A stretch of DNA of 64,000 nucleotides. It comes from Actinomadura rupiterrae. Lineage in GTDB: Bacteria > Actinomycetota > Actinomycetes > Streptosporangiales > Streptosporangiaceae. Numbering within the stretch: the stretch's first letter is position 1; each line of letters starts with the position of its first letter. Positions 18,659-28,715 of the stretch are shown here, piece after piece. Both the position numbers and the translations under genes were made by a program. The stretch lies in contig NZ_JAMZEA010000005.1 of assembly GCF_024172125.1 (NCBI RefSeq), positions 310,001 to 374,000 of the forward strand, read 5' to 3'. The notes under the pieces are model-generated. The model made no database searches, was not told the origin of the DNA, and was given only the letters and a program-made list of their open reading frames with translations.

Positions 18659-19582
18659 TCACTGGCTGTTGAATAGGGCGGTTAGGCCTCGGTGGTGGTC
18701 TTCGCGGTACTTCAGGGCGGCGCCGAGGGTGAGGGCGGAGGTGTCCGGGTCCAGGTCGCGGACGCCGAGTGCGACGAGCGCTTCGGTCCAGTCGATGGTC
18801 TCCGCGACGCCCGGGGGTTTCAGCAGGTCGGCGGAGCGGAGGGTGGCGGCGGCGCGGGCGACCTGGCCGGCCAGGCGGTCGGTTGTTTCCGGGAGGCGGC
18901 GGCGGATGATCGCGACCTCGCGATCGAACGACGGATGTTCGAGCCAGTGATAGAGGCATCGTCGTTTGAGCGCATCGTGCACTTCTCGTGTTCGGTTGGA
19001 CGTAACGACAACGACGGGCGGCGTCTCGGCGCGGATCGTGCCGAGTTCGGGCACCGAGATCGTGAAATCGCTCAGCACCTCCAGCAGGAACGCCTCGAAC
19101 TCGTCGTCCGCGCGGTCGACCTCGTCCACGAGCAGGACGGACGGTGTGGTCTCCAGCGCGCGTAGCAGTGGCCTGGCCAGCAGGAAGCGCCGGTCGTACA
19201 GCTCGCCTTCCAGGCGGGCGGCGTCGGTGACGCCGGCGGCTTCGGCGGCGCGCAGGTGCAGGATCTGGCGCGGGAAGTCCCAGTCGTAGAGCGCCTGCGT
19301 CGCGTCCAGTCCCTCGTAGCACTGGAGCCGGATCAGCGGTGCGTGGAGGACGCGCGCGAGCGTCTTGGCCAGCTCGGTCTTGCCGACCCCGGCCTCGCCC
19401 TCCAGGAACAGCGGGCGGCCCATCCGCAGCGCGAGGTAGCACGCCGTGGCGAGGCCCTCGTCGCACAGGTAGGCGTGCCGGTCGAGCAGCTCGGCCACCG
19501 CGGCGGGCGACTCGGCGAACGCGCCGGGCGACGCCGGGGACCGGTCCGGCGGACGCGGCGGAGGCGGAGTGGTGTGCGCCAC
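18659..19582 (-). CDS. MoxR/CoxD-type AAA+ ATPase
   Basis: 307-residue MoxR-family ATPase. Walker A is GEAGVGKTEL (~62-71), Walker B is VLLVDEVDRAD (~150), sensor 1 is VVVTSN (~190), and the arginine-finger region RRCLYHWLEHPSF (~208) is typical of the CoxD/MoxR branch. It starts with GTG at 19582. Such ATPases act with VWA partners (CoxE) to mature molybdenum hydroxylases, usually from adjacent genes. Here the coxE gene lies 4 kb downstream on the same strand, beyond two insertion sequences. Confidence 0.92.
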   Translation of the reverse strand: MAHTTPPPPRPPDRSPASPGAFAESPAAVAELLDRHAYLCDEGLATACYLALRMGRPLFLEGEAGVGKTELAKTLARVLHAPLIRLQCYEGLDATQALYDWDFPRQILHLRAAEAAGVTDAARLEGELYDRRFLLARPLLRALETTPSVLLVDEVDRADDEFEAFLLEVLSDFTISVPELGTIRAETPPVVVVTSNRTREVHDALKRRCLYHWLEHPSFDREVAIIRRRLPETTDRLAGQVARAAATLRSADLLKPPGVAETIDWTEALVALGVRDLDPDTSALTLGAALKYREDHHRGLTALFNSQ

Positions 19583-19666
19583 GCCACACAGCCTACCGAG
19601 GTAGGAAATAGATTAATTGAGTAGGGAAAGTTGACTTATGGGCGTTCGCTCAGCAGCATCGATCCC

Positions 19667-20992
19667 ATGGATCCCGATCTCACCGACGAGGCGACCTACG
19701 AGCATCTCCGCGACCGGACGCGGCGGACCGCGGACGCGCGACCGCTCTCGCGGCGCGGGGTCCTGCGGCTTTCAGCGGGCGCGGTCGCGGGCGGCGTCGC
19801 GGGGGCCGCGGGCATCGCCTCCAGCGGGACGGCCTCCGCGTCAGCGGCGTCCGCCGTCGGTGCTTCCTCTCGCGGGGTGCGTTCGGGCACAGTTGCGGAC
19901 GTGCCTGCCAGCGGGATCATCAAGCCCTTGCCGCCCGAGCTGTTCATCCCGCGCGGAACCAACGCCGAGATGCGCTGGGAGGCCATGCGCGGGCAGGGAC
20001 TGATCACGCCGGTCGACCGGTTCTTCGTGCGCAACCACGTCGCGACGCCCCGGATCGATGCGCGCACGTGGCGGCTCAAACTGTGGGGCAGCGGCCTGCA
20101 GGGCTCACCGACCGAAGACCGCGCATTCGAGCTCAGCTACACACAACTGCTCACCATGCGTGCTCGTACGATCACGACCGCGATCGAATGTACGGGCAAT
20201 GGTCGTTCGTTCTATACGACACAACAGAACGAAAAGGTGAGCGGAACGCCATGGACGCTCGGCGCGGTCGGCGTCGCACGCTGGCGGGGCGTGCCGCTGG
20301 CGGACGTCCTTCGTCGGGCCGGCCTCTCCCCCACCGCCGTGGACGTCCTGCCGCGCGGGCTCGACGCCGACTTCGTGGACGGCGGCGAGAACATGGGCCG
20401 CGTGCGGCGTCCGCTACCCATCGAGAAGGCGCTCAAGGACGTCCTGGTCGCGTACGAGATGAACGGCGCACCGCTGCCGCCCGACCACGGCTTTCCGGTG
20501 CGGCTGGTCGTTCCGCACTGGGTCGGCATCGCGTCCATCAAATGGCTCGGCGACATCGAGGTGGCCGACCACGCGCTCACGTCCCCCTGGAACACTCGCT
20601 ACTACCGGATGTTCGGGCCGAGTTTCCCACCCGAGGGCAGCGAGCCGCTTACCACGATGAACGTGAAGAGCGCTTTCGAGCTGCCCTTCCCCGCCACGCT
20701 CGACGGCCGCGAGGTCACCCTGACCGGTCGTTCCTGGTCCGGCACCGGCCGCGTCCGGCGCGTCGAAGTCAGCACGGACGGCGGCGCGCACTGGCAGCGG
20801 GCGCACCTGCACGGCCCTTCCGATGCGTGGGCGCGCTGGTCGCTGCGCTGGCGTCCTCCCGCTCCGGGCAGCTACGAACTCCTCGCGCGCGCGACGGACG
20901 ACTCGGGCCACACCCAGCCGAGCACAGCGACCTACAACACCCTGGGATACCTGTTCGGCGCCGTCGTCCGGCACCCGGTCACCATCTCCTGA
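19667..20992 (+). CDS. sulfite-oxidase-family molybdopterin protein, Tat-exported
   Basis: Periplasmic/extracytoplasmic molybdenum-cofactor oxidoreductase of the sulfite oxidase family, 441 residues. The Tat signal SRRGVLRLSAG is at residues 28-38, followed by a hydrophobic Ala/Gly segment. The molybdenum-ligand Cys is in TTAIECTGNGRS (~174). VVPHWVGIASIKWLGDIEV (~285) belongs to the oxidoreductase core. The C-terminal dimerisation domain starts near ~345 (TLDGREVTLTGRSWSGTGRV). I choose the ATG at 19667, where the acidic N-terminus begins. A TTG at 19631 with GGGAAAG upstream is possible. The natural substrate may be sulfite or a related compound. Confidence 0.9.
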   Translation: MDPDLTDEATYEHLRDRTRRTADARPLSRRGVLRLSAGAVAGGVAGAAGIASSGTASASAASAVGASSRGVRSGTVADVPASGIIKPLPPELFIPRGTNAEMRWEAMRGQGLITPVDRFFVRNHVATPRIDARTWRLKLWGSGLQGSPTEDRAFELSYTQLLTMRARTITTAIECTGNGRSFYTTQQNEKVSGTPWTLGAVGVARWRGVPLADVLRRAGLSPTAVDVLPRGLDADFVDGGENMGRVRRPLPIEKALKDVLVAYEMNGAPLPPDHGFPVRLVVPHWVGIASIKWLGDIEVADHALTSPWNTRYYRMFGPSFPPEGSEPLTTMNVKSAFELPFPATLDGREVTLTGRSWSGTGRVRRVEVSTDGGAHWQRAHLHGPSDAWARWSLRWRPPAPGSYELLARATDDSGHTQPSTATYNTLGYLFGAVVRHPVTIS

Positions 20993-21899
20993 GCCGGCCC
21001 CATGTGCGCCTTCGCGTCCGTGATACCCCGGGCCGACCCTGTTTGCCCTTTCGCGTCCCTGTTGCCTCCGCCGCTCCCCTTCCAACGCCTCGAGACACGG
21101 ACACACCCGGAGCATCGTGCGGGACGCGCACGCAACGGCGTGCGGGCCTGGCCGCAACGCCCCAGGTCGTCCATATCGCTGGAGCGCGGCGCGCGATCCC
21201 TGGCGAGCGGCGCGCGGATCCTCGCCCCTCAACTCGGCGCGGCCGCCGCGGAGCGGCCAGCAGTCCACTGCCCCCGGACGCGCCGCTGCCATGCCGATGC
21301 TCTGTCGCATTGCGAACCTGCCGTTGTCCTGCGGACGCACCGTTGTCCTGCCGACACCCGTCGCGCCGCGGACGCGCCGTCGCTATGCGCCCGCATCGTC
21401 GCCTTGCGGCCCCATCATCGCCTTGCGGACGTGCCGATGCGCCGCGGACGCGCGGTCGCCATGCGGACACGCCCTCGCGCTGCAGACACGCCGTCGGACC
21501 ATGCGGACACGCCGTCGCCATGCGGACACGCCCTCGCGCTACAGACACGCCGTCGCGCCATGCGGACACGCCGCCGCCATGTCGCCATGCGGACACGCCG
21601 CCGCTATGCGGACGCGCCGTTGGCTTGCGGGCGTACCGATGCGTCGGACAGGCCGTCGTGTTATGGACGTTCCGTGGCGTTGCAGACACGCCGTTGCCAA
21701 ATGGGTACGCCGTTGCCACACCAAAGCGGCGTTGCCATACGTACGCGCCGGTGCGTCCCGGACGTGCCGTTGCGTTCGAGACGTGCCGTTGTGTTGCGGG
21801 AGCGGGATGCCGCTGGGGCCGGGAGGGGTGGCCTTAAGCGGACGTTGGAGAACCGGACGCGTCGAGTGAGGATCAGAGGACCCCGCTGAGGAGAGCCCT
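20993..21899. repeat. intergenic tract with ~19-21 bp degenerate tandem repeats
   Basis: From about 21280 to 21780 the sequence is built of variants of atgcggacacgccgtcgcc, with period 19-21 bp and several near-exact copies at 21466-21625. Flanking sequence is degenerate. No gene with a recognisable domain is seen on either strand. The last ~20 bases hold the ribosome binding site (gaggaga) of the following gene. Confidence 0.75.
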
Positions 21900-23312
21900 A
21901 TGGCTTTGTGGAAGCCCGACCCGACCTTCTATGCCTCTCCGCGCGACGCCGTGTCGGCACCTCCCGAGGGGCTCGCCTATGTGGCGGCGTTCGATCCGTC
22001 CTCCCAGGGGCCGGACGCCGTCCTTGTCGTCGACGTCGATCCGGACTCCGCCGGCTACGGGACGGTCGTCGGACGGACGTCGCTGCCCAACACCGGGGAC
22101 GAACTCCACCACATGGGATGGAACGCGTGCAGCAGCGCACTGTGCCCATACGCGCCGCATCCGCACGTCGAACGCCGGTACTTGGTCGTCCCCGGGCTTC
22201 GGTCGTCCCGGATCTACTTCCTGGACGTCAAGAAGAACCCGACCGCGCCCGAGATCGCCAAGGTCCTGGAGCCGGAGGAGCTGGCGAAACACGCCGGGTA
22301 CTCGCGTCCGCACACCGTCCACTGCGGCCCGGAGGGACTGTACGTGTCGTCGCTCGGCGGCGCGAACGGCAATGACGGGCCGGGCGGGATCGCGCTGCTC
22401 GATCACGACTCGTTCGAGGTCCTCGGGCGGTGGGAGGTCGATCGCGGGCCGCAGCACCTCGCGTACGACGCCTGGTGGCACATCGCGCACGACGTGCTGG
22501 TGACCTCCGAGTGGGGCACGCCGTCCATGATCGAGGACGGCGTGGTCGGCGAGCTCCTGCTCGGCCGCCGCTACGGGCACGCGCTGCACTTCTGGGACCT
22601 GCGCAAACGCCGCCACGTCCAGCGCGTGGACCTCGGCGACCAGCACCAGATGGCGCTGGAACTGCGTCCGGCGCACGATCCGACCAGGCAGTGGGGGTTC
22701 GTGAACGTCGTCGTCAGCGTCGAGGACCTGTCCGCGTCCATCTGGCTATGGCATCGCGAGGACGGCGCGAGCGACGGTCCCTGGACGGCGACGAAAGTCA
22801 TCAGCATTCCGGCCGAGCCCGCGCCCGCCGAGGCGCTGCCGCCGGTGATCCAGCCGTTCGGAGCCGTCCCACCGCTGGTCACAGACATCGACCTGTCGGT
22901 GGACGACCGCTGGCTGTACGTGTCGTGCTGGGGCACCGGCGAACTGAAGCGTTACGACGTTACCGACCCGTTCCATCCAACTGAGGCCGGGTCGGTGCAG
23001 ATCGGCGGCATCGTAAGGCGCACGCCGCACCCCTCGTTGCCGGACGTCCCGCTCGCCGGCGGCCCGCAGATGGTCGAGGTCAGCCGCGACGGACGCCGCG
23101 TCTACGTGACCAACTCGCTCTACCGGTCATGGGACGACCAGTTCTATCCGGACGGCGTGGGCGCCTGGATGGCCAAGCTCGACTCGTCCGACACCGGCTT
23201 CGACTTCGACTCCCGGTTCTTCCCGCATGGGGACGATTTCGGCGGTCTGCGCGTCCACCAGACGCGGTTGCAGGGCGGCGACGCCTCGTCCGACTCCTAC
23301 TGCTACCCGTGA
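21900..23312 (+). CDS. SBP56/selenium-binding family protein, likely methanethiol oxidase
   Basis: 470-residue beta-propeller protein of the SELENBP1/SBP56/MtoX family. Conserved blocks are DELHHMGWNACSSALC (~62-77), RPHTVHCGPEG (~140), PQHLAYDAWWH (~183), TSEWGTPSMI (~203) and the C-terminal GGPQMVEVSRDG. Family members oxidise methanethiol to formaldehyde, H2S and H2O2 and bind a metal through His residues that are kept here. The ATG at 21900 has GAGGAGAG nine bases upstream. A membrane-protein gene follows four bases after the stop. No signal peptide is seen, so it is cytosolic. Confidence 0.92.
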   Translation: MALWKPDPTFYASPRDAVSAPPEGLAYVAAFDPSSQGPDAVLVVDVDPDSAGYGTVVGRTSLPNTGDELHHMGWNACSSALCPYAPHPHVERRYLVVPGLRSSRIYFLDVKKNPTAPEIAKVLEPEELAKHAGYSRPHTVHCGPEGLYVSSLGGANGNDGPGGIALLDHDSFEVLGRWEVDRGPQHLAYDAWWHIAHDVLVTSEWGTPSMIEDGVVGELLLGRRYGHALHFWDLRKRRHVQRVDLGDQHQMALELRPAHDPTRQWGFVNVVVSVEDLSASIWLWHREDGASDGPWTATKVISIPAEPAPAEALPPVIQPFGAVPPLVTDIDLSVDDRWLYVSCWGTGELKRYDVTDPFHPTEAGSVQIGGIVRRTPHPSLPDVPLAGGPQMVEVSRDGRRVYVTNSLYRSWDDQFYPDGVGAWMAKLDSSDTGFDFDSRFFPHGDDFGGLRVHQTRLQGGDASSDSYCYP

Positions 23313-23316
23313 CCCG

Positions 23317-23964
23317 GTGACGGACGGATCGCTGGCGGCGCTGGTCGTCCTCGGCGCGTTCCACGGGCTCAACCCCGCGATGGGCTGGCTGTTCGCGGTC
23401 GCGCGCGGCCTCCAGGAACGCAGCCGGACGCGCGTCCTCCAATCCCTGCCCGCCATCGCCGCCGGACACGCCGCGTCCGTAGGCGCCGTCGCCCTCCTGC
23501 TCACCCTCACCCGCTCGGTCGTCGCCGCCCAGGTCGTCGCCATAGTCGGCGGCCTGGCGCTGGTCGGCTTCGGCATGTGGCGGCTGCTGTCGAAGCGGCA
23601 CTTCCGCTGGGTCGGCATGCGCCTGTCCCTGCCGCAACTCGCGGGATGGTCCTTCTTGATGTCGTCCGCCCACGGCGCGGGCCTCATGCTGCTCCCGGTC
23701 ATCGCCGCCTCCGGGACGTCCACGACCGGCCCCGCCACTGCCCACGCACACGGACTCGGGCACGCCGCAGGCAGCGCCGTCTCCGCGGCCATCTTCGTAA
23801 CGGGCGTCCACACCCTCGCCATGTTCGTAACGGCAGGAATCATCGCACTGCTCGTCTACGACGTCCTGGGCCTGACCGTCCTCCGCCACACCTGGCTGAA
23901 CCTCGACCGATTCTGGGCAGTGGCCCTGGTAAGCGCCGGCGCCGTAGCCCTAGCGACCGCCTAA
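23317..23964 (+). CDS. six-helix membrane protein coupled to the SBP56 gene
   Basis: 215-residue integral membrane protein with about six hydrophobic helices and a loop carrying HAHGLGHAAG near residue ~150. It also has GAFHGLNPAMGW at the N-terminus, which recalls the helix motifs of NicO/RcnA/HupE-type metal transporters. It starts with GTG at 23317, four bases after the SBP56 stop, so the two form an operon. The His-rich loop and the GxxHGxxP motif suggest metal handling, possibly Cu or Ni for the neighbouring enzyme. That function is inference. Confidence 0.7.
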   Translation: MTDGSLAALVVLGAFHGLNPAMGWLFAVARGLQERSRTRVLQSLPAIAAGHAASVGAVALLLTLTRSVVAAQVVAIVGGLALVGFGMWRLLSKRHFRWVGMRLSLPQLAGWSFLMSSAHGAGLMLLPVIAASGTSTTGPATAHAHGLGHAAGSAVSAAIFVTGVHTLAMFVTAGIIALLVYDVLGLTVLRHTWLNLDRFWAVALVSAGAVALATA

Positions 23965-25919
23965 CCCCCACACCAACCCCTCTCCCCCGCGAAAGGCACC
24001 ATCGCAAGAATTAGAGGGTCTAACTCTTGCTTGGCGTTCACACCCGGCACCTGACGCGACCAGCACAGGGCAAATCGGCGAACAGCACCGAAGCCCCGCA
24101 AAATCAGGACAGCGCGTGCCGCATGTAAGGGACCAGCGGCAAGCAAGCCCGGACAGCCAACACAACGGAGAGCGACCACCAAACAGCGAGCGACGCGAAT
24201 CCACACCCCGACGCAAGCGCGGGCGCGGGGCCAAGGGCAGACGCTGACGCGAAGCACGGGCGCGGGGTGGCACAAAGCCCGCGCCGCGGACGCGAAGCCC
24301 GGCGGCGTGAAGCCCGGACGCCGAGGCGAAACGCAGGCGCTGAGGCAACGCGCGGGCGCTCACGCGAGCGCGGGCGGGAGCACGGGCGCGGCCGCGTCCT
24401 GAACATGGGATCGGCACGCGGCCCCGAACACGGAGCCCTGGCCCCCTGGAGGCAGCACAAAGCAGCGGCGATGCGAAGACCGGGGCTGACGCGAAACGCG
24501 GGCACTGATGCAAAGCGTGGGCGCTGATGCACAGAGCGGACGGCGGCGCAAAAGTGCGGGCGGTGGTGCGAAGCCCCTGACGGGGGTGGCACGAAGCCCG
24601 GATGCTGAGGCGATGTCCGGGCGGTAACGCTGCGCATGGACAGCGTCGCATGGGCGGGACGTGGCGCGGAACGCGAGCGCAGACTCGGAGTGCGGGCTCA
24701 GACGCGAGCGGGGGCGGGAGCACGGGCGCGGCCCGTCCTGGACGTGGGATCGGCACGCGGCCCGGACGCGGAGCGCCGGCGCAGCCGGAAGCGCGGGCCG
24801 AGGTGGCCCGAAGGTCGGCGGCGATGCGAAGCCCGGACGCTGACACAAGGCCCGGACGCTGTGGGCAGGAGCGGACGGCGACGCAATGACCGGGCGGTGG
24901 AGCGAAGCCAGGAAGGGGGCGGCCCGAGCCCGGACACAGACGCTAAACGCGGACGTTCGCGCTCAACGCTGAAGCTGACGTGAAGCGCGGGCGGGAGATG
25001 GCGCGAAGCGCGGACGCTGTCGCGACACACGGCGGTCATGCGGGCTCGGATGGTGACGCGTGGGGCGGGATGTGGCGCGGAACCCGGGCGCGCAGACGCG
25101 AAAGCGCGGCGCTGACGCGGGCGCAGACGCTCCCGCGAAGCGCGGACGGGGGTGGCGCGAAGCCCGGACACTGAGCCCGGACGCTGAGCCGAAGTCCGGG
25201 GGCCGGTACGCGTGCGTCGGCGAGCAGTGACGTGTGGGCGGAATGTGGCGTGGGATGCGGGCGCAGACGCAGAACGCGGGCGGGGGGTGGCAGGAAGCCC
25301 CGGCGGCGGCGCGAAGCGCGGACGCCCGCGCAGAGCGCACACAGTGGCGCGAAGCGCAGCGGTGGTGCGAAGCCTGGATCGGGGTGATGCGAAGTGGGCG
25401 CATGCCTGGACACGGACGCGAAGCGCAGGCGGGAAGCGGTGCGAAGCACGGGCGCTAGGGCGAGACCTGGGCGGTGGTGCGCGGCACGGGCGGTGGTGCG
25501 CGGCACGGACAGTGACGCGTGGGCGGGACGTGGAGCAGAACGCAAGCGCAGACGCAGAACGCCGGGGAAGGTGGCAAGAAGCCCCGACGGCGGCGCGAAG
25601 CGCGGACGCTACGCAAAAGTGGGCGGTGGCGCGACGCCCGAGCGACGTCACTGAGCCCGGACGTTTACGCGAGCGCCGACCTTCACGCGAAGCGCGGGCG
25701 GGAGATGGCGCGTAGCCCGGGAGATGGCGCGTGGGGCGGGCGCTGGCGCGTGGGGCGCGGTGGCGCGTGGGGCGCGGTGGAGCGGGGGCGGGGGTGCGGA
25801 GCGTGGGTGGTGGCATGGGGGTTGGGTGGTCGATTGCGGTGGGGGGTGTGGGGTGGGAGGCTCCTGGGGGACCCATGGGACATCAGTGACGCATGGGATA
25901 ATTCGCGAACGGGGATGCC
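23965..25919. repeat. ~1.9-kb degenerate repeat tract
   Basis: This long gap consists of scrambled variants of gcgcgaagcgcggacgctga, with local periods of about 18-30 bp. Blocks such as gggcgggagatggcgcg and gcgggcgggagcacgggcgcg recur several times. All six frames contain long, domainless Arg/Ala/Gly- or Arg/Pro/Ser-rich frames. I see no gene. The final 100 bp hold the promoter region of the following DD-peptidase. Confidence 0.75.
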
Positions 25920-26888
25920 ATGAAGGCTTCTGCACGACATGCCGTGCGATGCACGGTCGCGGCCCTCACCGCCGCACCGCTGCTCACGGTGGCCGGGACG
26001 GCCGCGCATGCGGCCCCGGCCGCGGGCCCGGACACCTGGGCCGCGGCCGGACCGGCCGGGGTGGCGGCCAAGTCCGCCTACCTGTACGACGTGTCCGCCA
26101 AGAAGGCCCGCTGGGCCCGGGCGGACAAGGTTCGGCGTCCGATCGGCAGCATGACCAAGGTCATGACCGCCTACACGGTGCTGAACAGCGGTGTCAGCCT
26201 GGACAAGGTCATCACCATCCAGCGCAAGCACGTCGAGTACGTCACCAAGCAGCACACCGACGCCAGCCGCGCCGGGCTCGTGGTGGGCGACAAGCTGACC
26301 GTCCGGCAGCTGCTGAACCTGATGATGGTGCCGTCCGGATGCGACGCCGCGTACGTCCTGGCCGACACCGTCGGTCCGGGTTGGCAGAAGTTCGTCGGCA
26401 AGATGAACGCCAACGCGCGCAAGCTGGGCATGAAGAACTCCCACTTCGCCAACTTCGACGGCCTGAACTGGCCGTCCGAGAGCTCCACCTACTCGACGGC
26501 TTGGGACATGACCCGGCTCGGCTACTTCACGATGAAGAACGCCAACTTCCGGGCCGTCGTCAAGCAGCCGCGTTACCTCCTCGGGGCGACGAGCGCTCAC
26601 CACGCCTACTACCCGTGGAACACCAACCGGCTGCTCGGCTCGGGCAAGGGTGCCTACAAGGGCGCGATCGGCATCAAGACCGGTCACACCAACGCGGCCG
26701 GATTCTCGCTGATGTTCGAGGCCACGCGCGGCAAGAAGACGCTGATCGGCGTGGTCATGGACAGCTCCAAGACCGTTGAGATGGCCCGCTTCACGGACGC
26801 CGCGAAGGTCCTGAACTGGGGATTCGGCGTCCGTTCCGCGGACGTCTGGGTCGTCCCGCCAGTCCCGGCCGGCGCGAACGTCGACTGA
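25920..26888 (+). CDS. secreted S11-family DD-peptidase (K15-like)
   Basis: 322-residue exported penicillin-binding protein acting on D-Ala-D-Ala peptidoglycan stems. The signal peptide is residues ~1-33 (cleavage near AHAAP). The active-site tetrad SMTK lies at ~76-79, the second motif SGC near ~139-141, and KTG near ~254. The Cys in the SxN position matches the Streptomyces K15 DD-transpeptidase, which also has SGC, so transpeptidase activity is possible besides carboxypeptidase activity. There is no C-terminal membrane anchor. A paralogue follows 0.9 kb downstream. Confidence 0.93.
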   Translation: MKASARHAVRCTVAALTAAPLLTVAGTAAHAAPAAGPDTWAAAGPAGVAAKSAYLYDVSAKKARWARADKVRRPIGSMTKVMTAYTVLNSGVSLDKVITIQRKHVEYVTKQHTDASRAGLVVGDKLTVRQLLNLMMVPSGCDAAYVLADTVGPGWQKFVGKMNANARKLGMKNSHFANFDGLNWPSESSTYSTAWDMTRLGYFTMKNANFRAVVKQPRYLLGATSAHHAYYPWNTNRLLGSGKGAYKGAIGIKTGHTNAAGFSLMFEATRGKKTLIGVVMDSSKTVEMARFTDAAKVLNWGFGVRSADVWVVPPVPAGANVD

Positions 26889-26922
26889 CGCACCACCTCC
26901 CTCCCCCCTCTCCCCGGCCTCT

Positions 26923-26945
26923 CGCGTCGTGCAACGCACGACGCG
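26923..26945 (+). terminator. hairpin terminator after the first DD-peptidase
   Basis: CGCGTCGTGC, loop AAC, then GCACGACGCG form a perfect 10-bp stem 34 bases after the stop codon, followed by gggggcttt. It is a typical actinomycete intrinsic terminator without a long T run. Confidence 0.85.
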
Positions 26946-27805
26946 GGGGGCTTTCGCGTTCTCAGCCAGCTTTCGTGTTCTCGGCCCGATTCGTGCCAGG
27001 CAGCCAACCCATGCAACTGGTGTGGGTGGAGACCGCGGCCGTCCATCCGGAGGGCGCGTCCTCCTGGGCCAGGACGTCGCCGGCTCTGCCAGCCTGCCCG
27101 CTACGGCGGCGCTGCAGGTGAAAGGAGCCGACCGAGTCCAGTGGAGGTGATCGGGGTGAGGTCCTCCGAACAGCTTGACGCCGGTGATGGCAAGAAGCTC
27201 TGTCGCTCTAGTGAAGTCCTATCGCTGACGTTAGACCCTGTAACCAATGTGTAGGCCTATCGCTGGCGTGAAGTCCTGCCGCCGATGCGGACCCGTCTGA
27301 TCGGTGCGCGAGTCTGTCGCTGGTGCGGGACGCTGCCGCTGGCGCAGGACGCTGACGTCGGTACGGGACGCTGACGCTGATGCGGGACGCTGACGCTCGT
27401 ACGGGACGCCGACGCTGGTGCGGGACGCTGGCGCTGGTGCGGGACGCTGGCGCTGGTGCGGGACGCTGGCGCTGCTGCGGGACGCTGGCGCTGGCGGCGG
27501 ACGCTGACGCCGGTGCGGACGTTGACGCCGGTGCGGGCGTTGACGCCAGCGCGGCGCCGTGTGGCGGTGCGGTGGCGTGCTGCCGGTGCCGGGGCCGTTG
27601 CGGGGTTGTTCGGAGGCGGCGGGAGGGCGGGCGGGGTTTGGTTGGGGGTGGGGCGGGGTGGGGAGGGTGGTTCTGGATTTGTTGGGGTGGGCCGTGTCGC
27701 GTTTTGGGTTCGGGGCGGGGTGTGTTTCGGTGAACCGGTTGCGGGTGGGGCTGGGGGCCGGGAGGCTGCTCGGGCCTTCGTCGGACGAGCGGAACGGGAA
27801 CGCTG
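26946..27805. repeat. intergenic tract with 19-bp tandem repeats
   Basis: Between the two DD-peptidase genes, the segment ~27250-27560 holds repeats of gggacgctggcgctggtgc with an exact 19-bp period (27422, 27441, 27460, 27479) and degenerate neighbours. The remainder is GC-rich with no recognisable gene. The second peptidase probably has its own promoter at the right end. Confidence 0.8.
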
Positions 27806-28714
27806 ATGCGACGCACGGGATTAATGGCGGCCATGGTCCTCACGGTGTCCCTGGTGGACGCCTTGCCGGCGGCCAGCGCGGGGGTCGTGCCCTCGGACGC
27901 CGGGACGGCGGAAACTCAGTTGTCGGGGGTTTCGGCGAAGGGGGCCTATCTGGTCTCGGGGCGTGGCGCTTGGGGACGGTCCGCAGATGTTCGGCGGCCT
28001 ATCGCGAGCGTGACGAAGCTGATGACGGCGCTGGTGGTCGTCCGGTCCGGGGATCTGGGGCGGACGATCACGATCAAGCAGAAATATCTGGATTACGGGG
28101 TGCGGCACGGCGCCAGCATGGCGGGGCTTCGGGCCGGGGATCGGCTTACCGCGCGGCAGTTGCTGTATGCGATGCTGCTGCCGTCCGGGTCGGACGCGGC
28201 GTATGCGCTGGCCGAGTCCTATGGTCCGACGTGGCCGAAGTTCGTGGCGAAGATGAATGCGACCGCCATGCAGATCGGGATGTCGAGTACCCGCTATGAC
28301 AACTTCGACGGATTGCCGTGGCCGTCGAACTCCGCCGACTCCAGCACACCGCGCGACCTGGTGAAGCTCGCGCGTGAGGCCCTGACCGACCCGATCGTTC
28401 GGCGCGTTGTCGGCACTCGCACTTATGGGCTGGCCAAGTCGAGGTCGCGTAGCGCCTACGGGTGGACGAACACCAATCGGCTTCTCGGGTCCTACAAGGG
28501 CGCGGGCGGCGTGAAGACCGGGTTCACGAACTCGGCCGGGTACTGCCTGCTTTTCACCGCTGAACGTGGAGCGCGGAACGTGTACGGGGTCGTCCTCGGG
28601 GAGCCGTCGTCCGCTGCGCGGTTCACCGATGCGGCACGGATGCTCGACTGGGGTTTCGGGCTTCGCTCGCGCACCATTCCGCAGTTCCGCGCCTCGTCCG
28701 CGGACCGCGATTGA
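27806..28714 (+). CDS. secreted S11-family DD-peptidase, second copy
   Basis: 302-residue paralogue of the preceding DD-peptidase. The signal peptide is residues ~1-25 (cleavage near ASAG). The catalytic motif SVTK is at ~68-71, the second motif reads SGS near ~127-129, and KTG near ~237. Shared blocks such as YDNFDGLPWPSNS and NTNRLLGSYKGAGG show common descent. The second motif departs from the usual SxN, which may alter activity. A small lipoprotein gene begins one base after its stop. Confidence 0.92.
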   Translation: MRRTGLMAAMVLTVSLVDALPAASAGVVPSDAGTAETQLSGVSAKGAYLVSGRGAWGRSADVRRPIASVTKLMTALVVVRSGDLGRTITIKQKYLDYGVRHGASMAGLRAGDRLTARQLLYAMLLPSGSDAAYALAESYGPTWPKFVAKMNATAMQIGMSSTRYDNFDGLPWPSNSADSSTPRDLVKLAREALTDPIVRRVVGTRTYGLAKSRSRSAYGWTNTNRLLGSYKGAGGVKTGFTNSAGYCLLFTAERGARNVYGVVLGEPSSAARFTDAARMLDWGFGLRSRTIPQFRASSADRD

Positions 28715-28715
28715 G

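Noticed and set aside
23965..25919. Large hypothetical genes in the 1.9-kb tract
   Set aside because: Frames on both strands are equally open and built from scrambled repeats. No start with ribosome site, no domain and no consistent codon bias support a gene.
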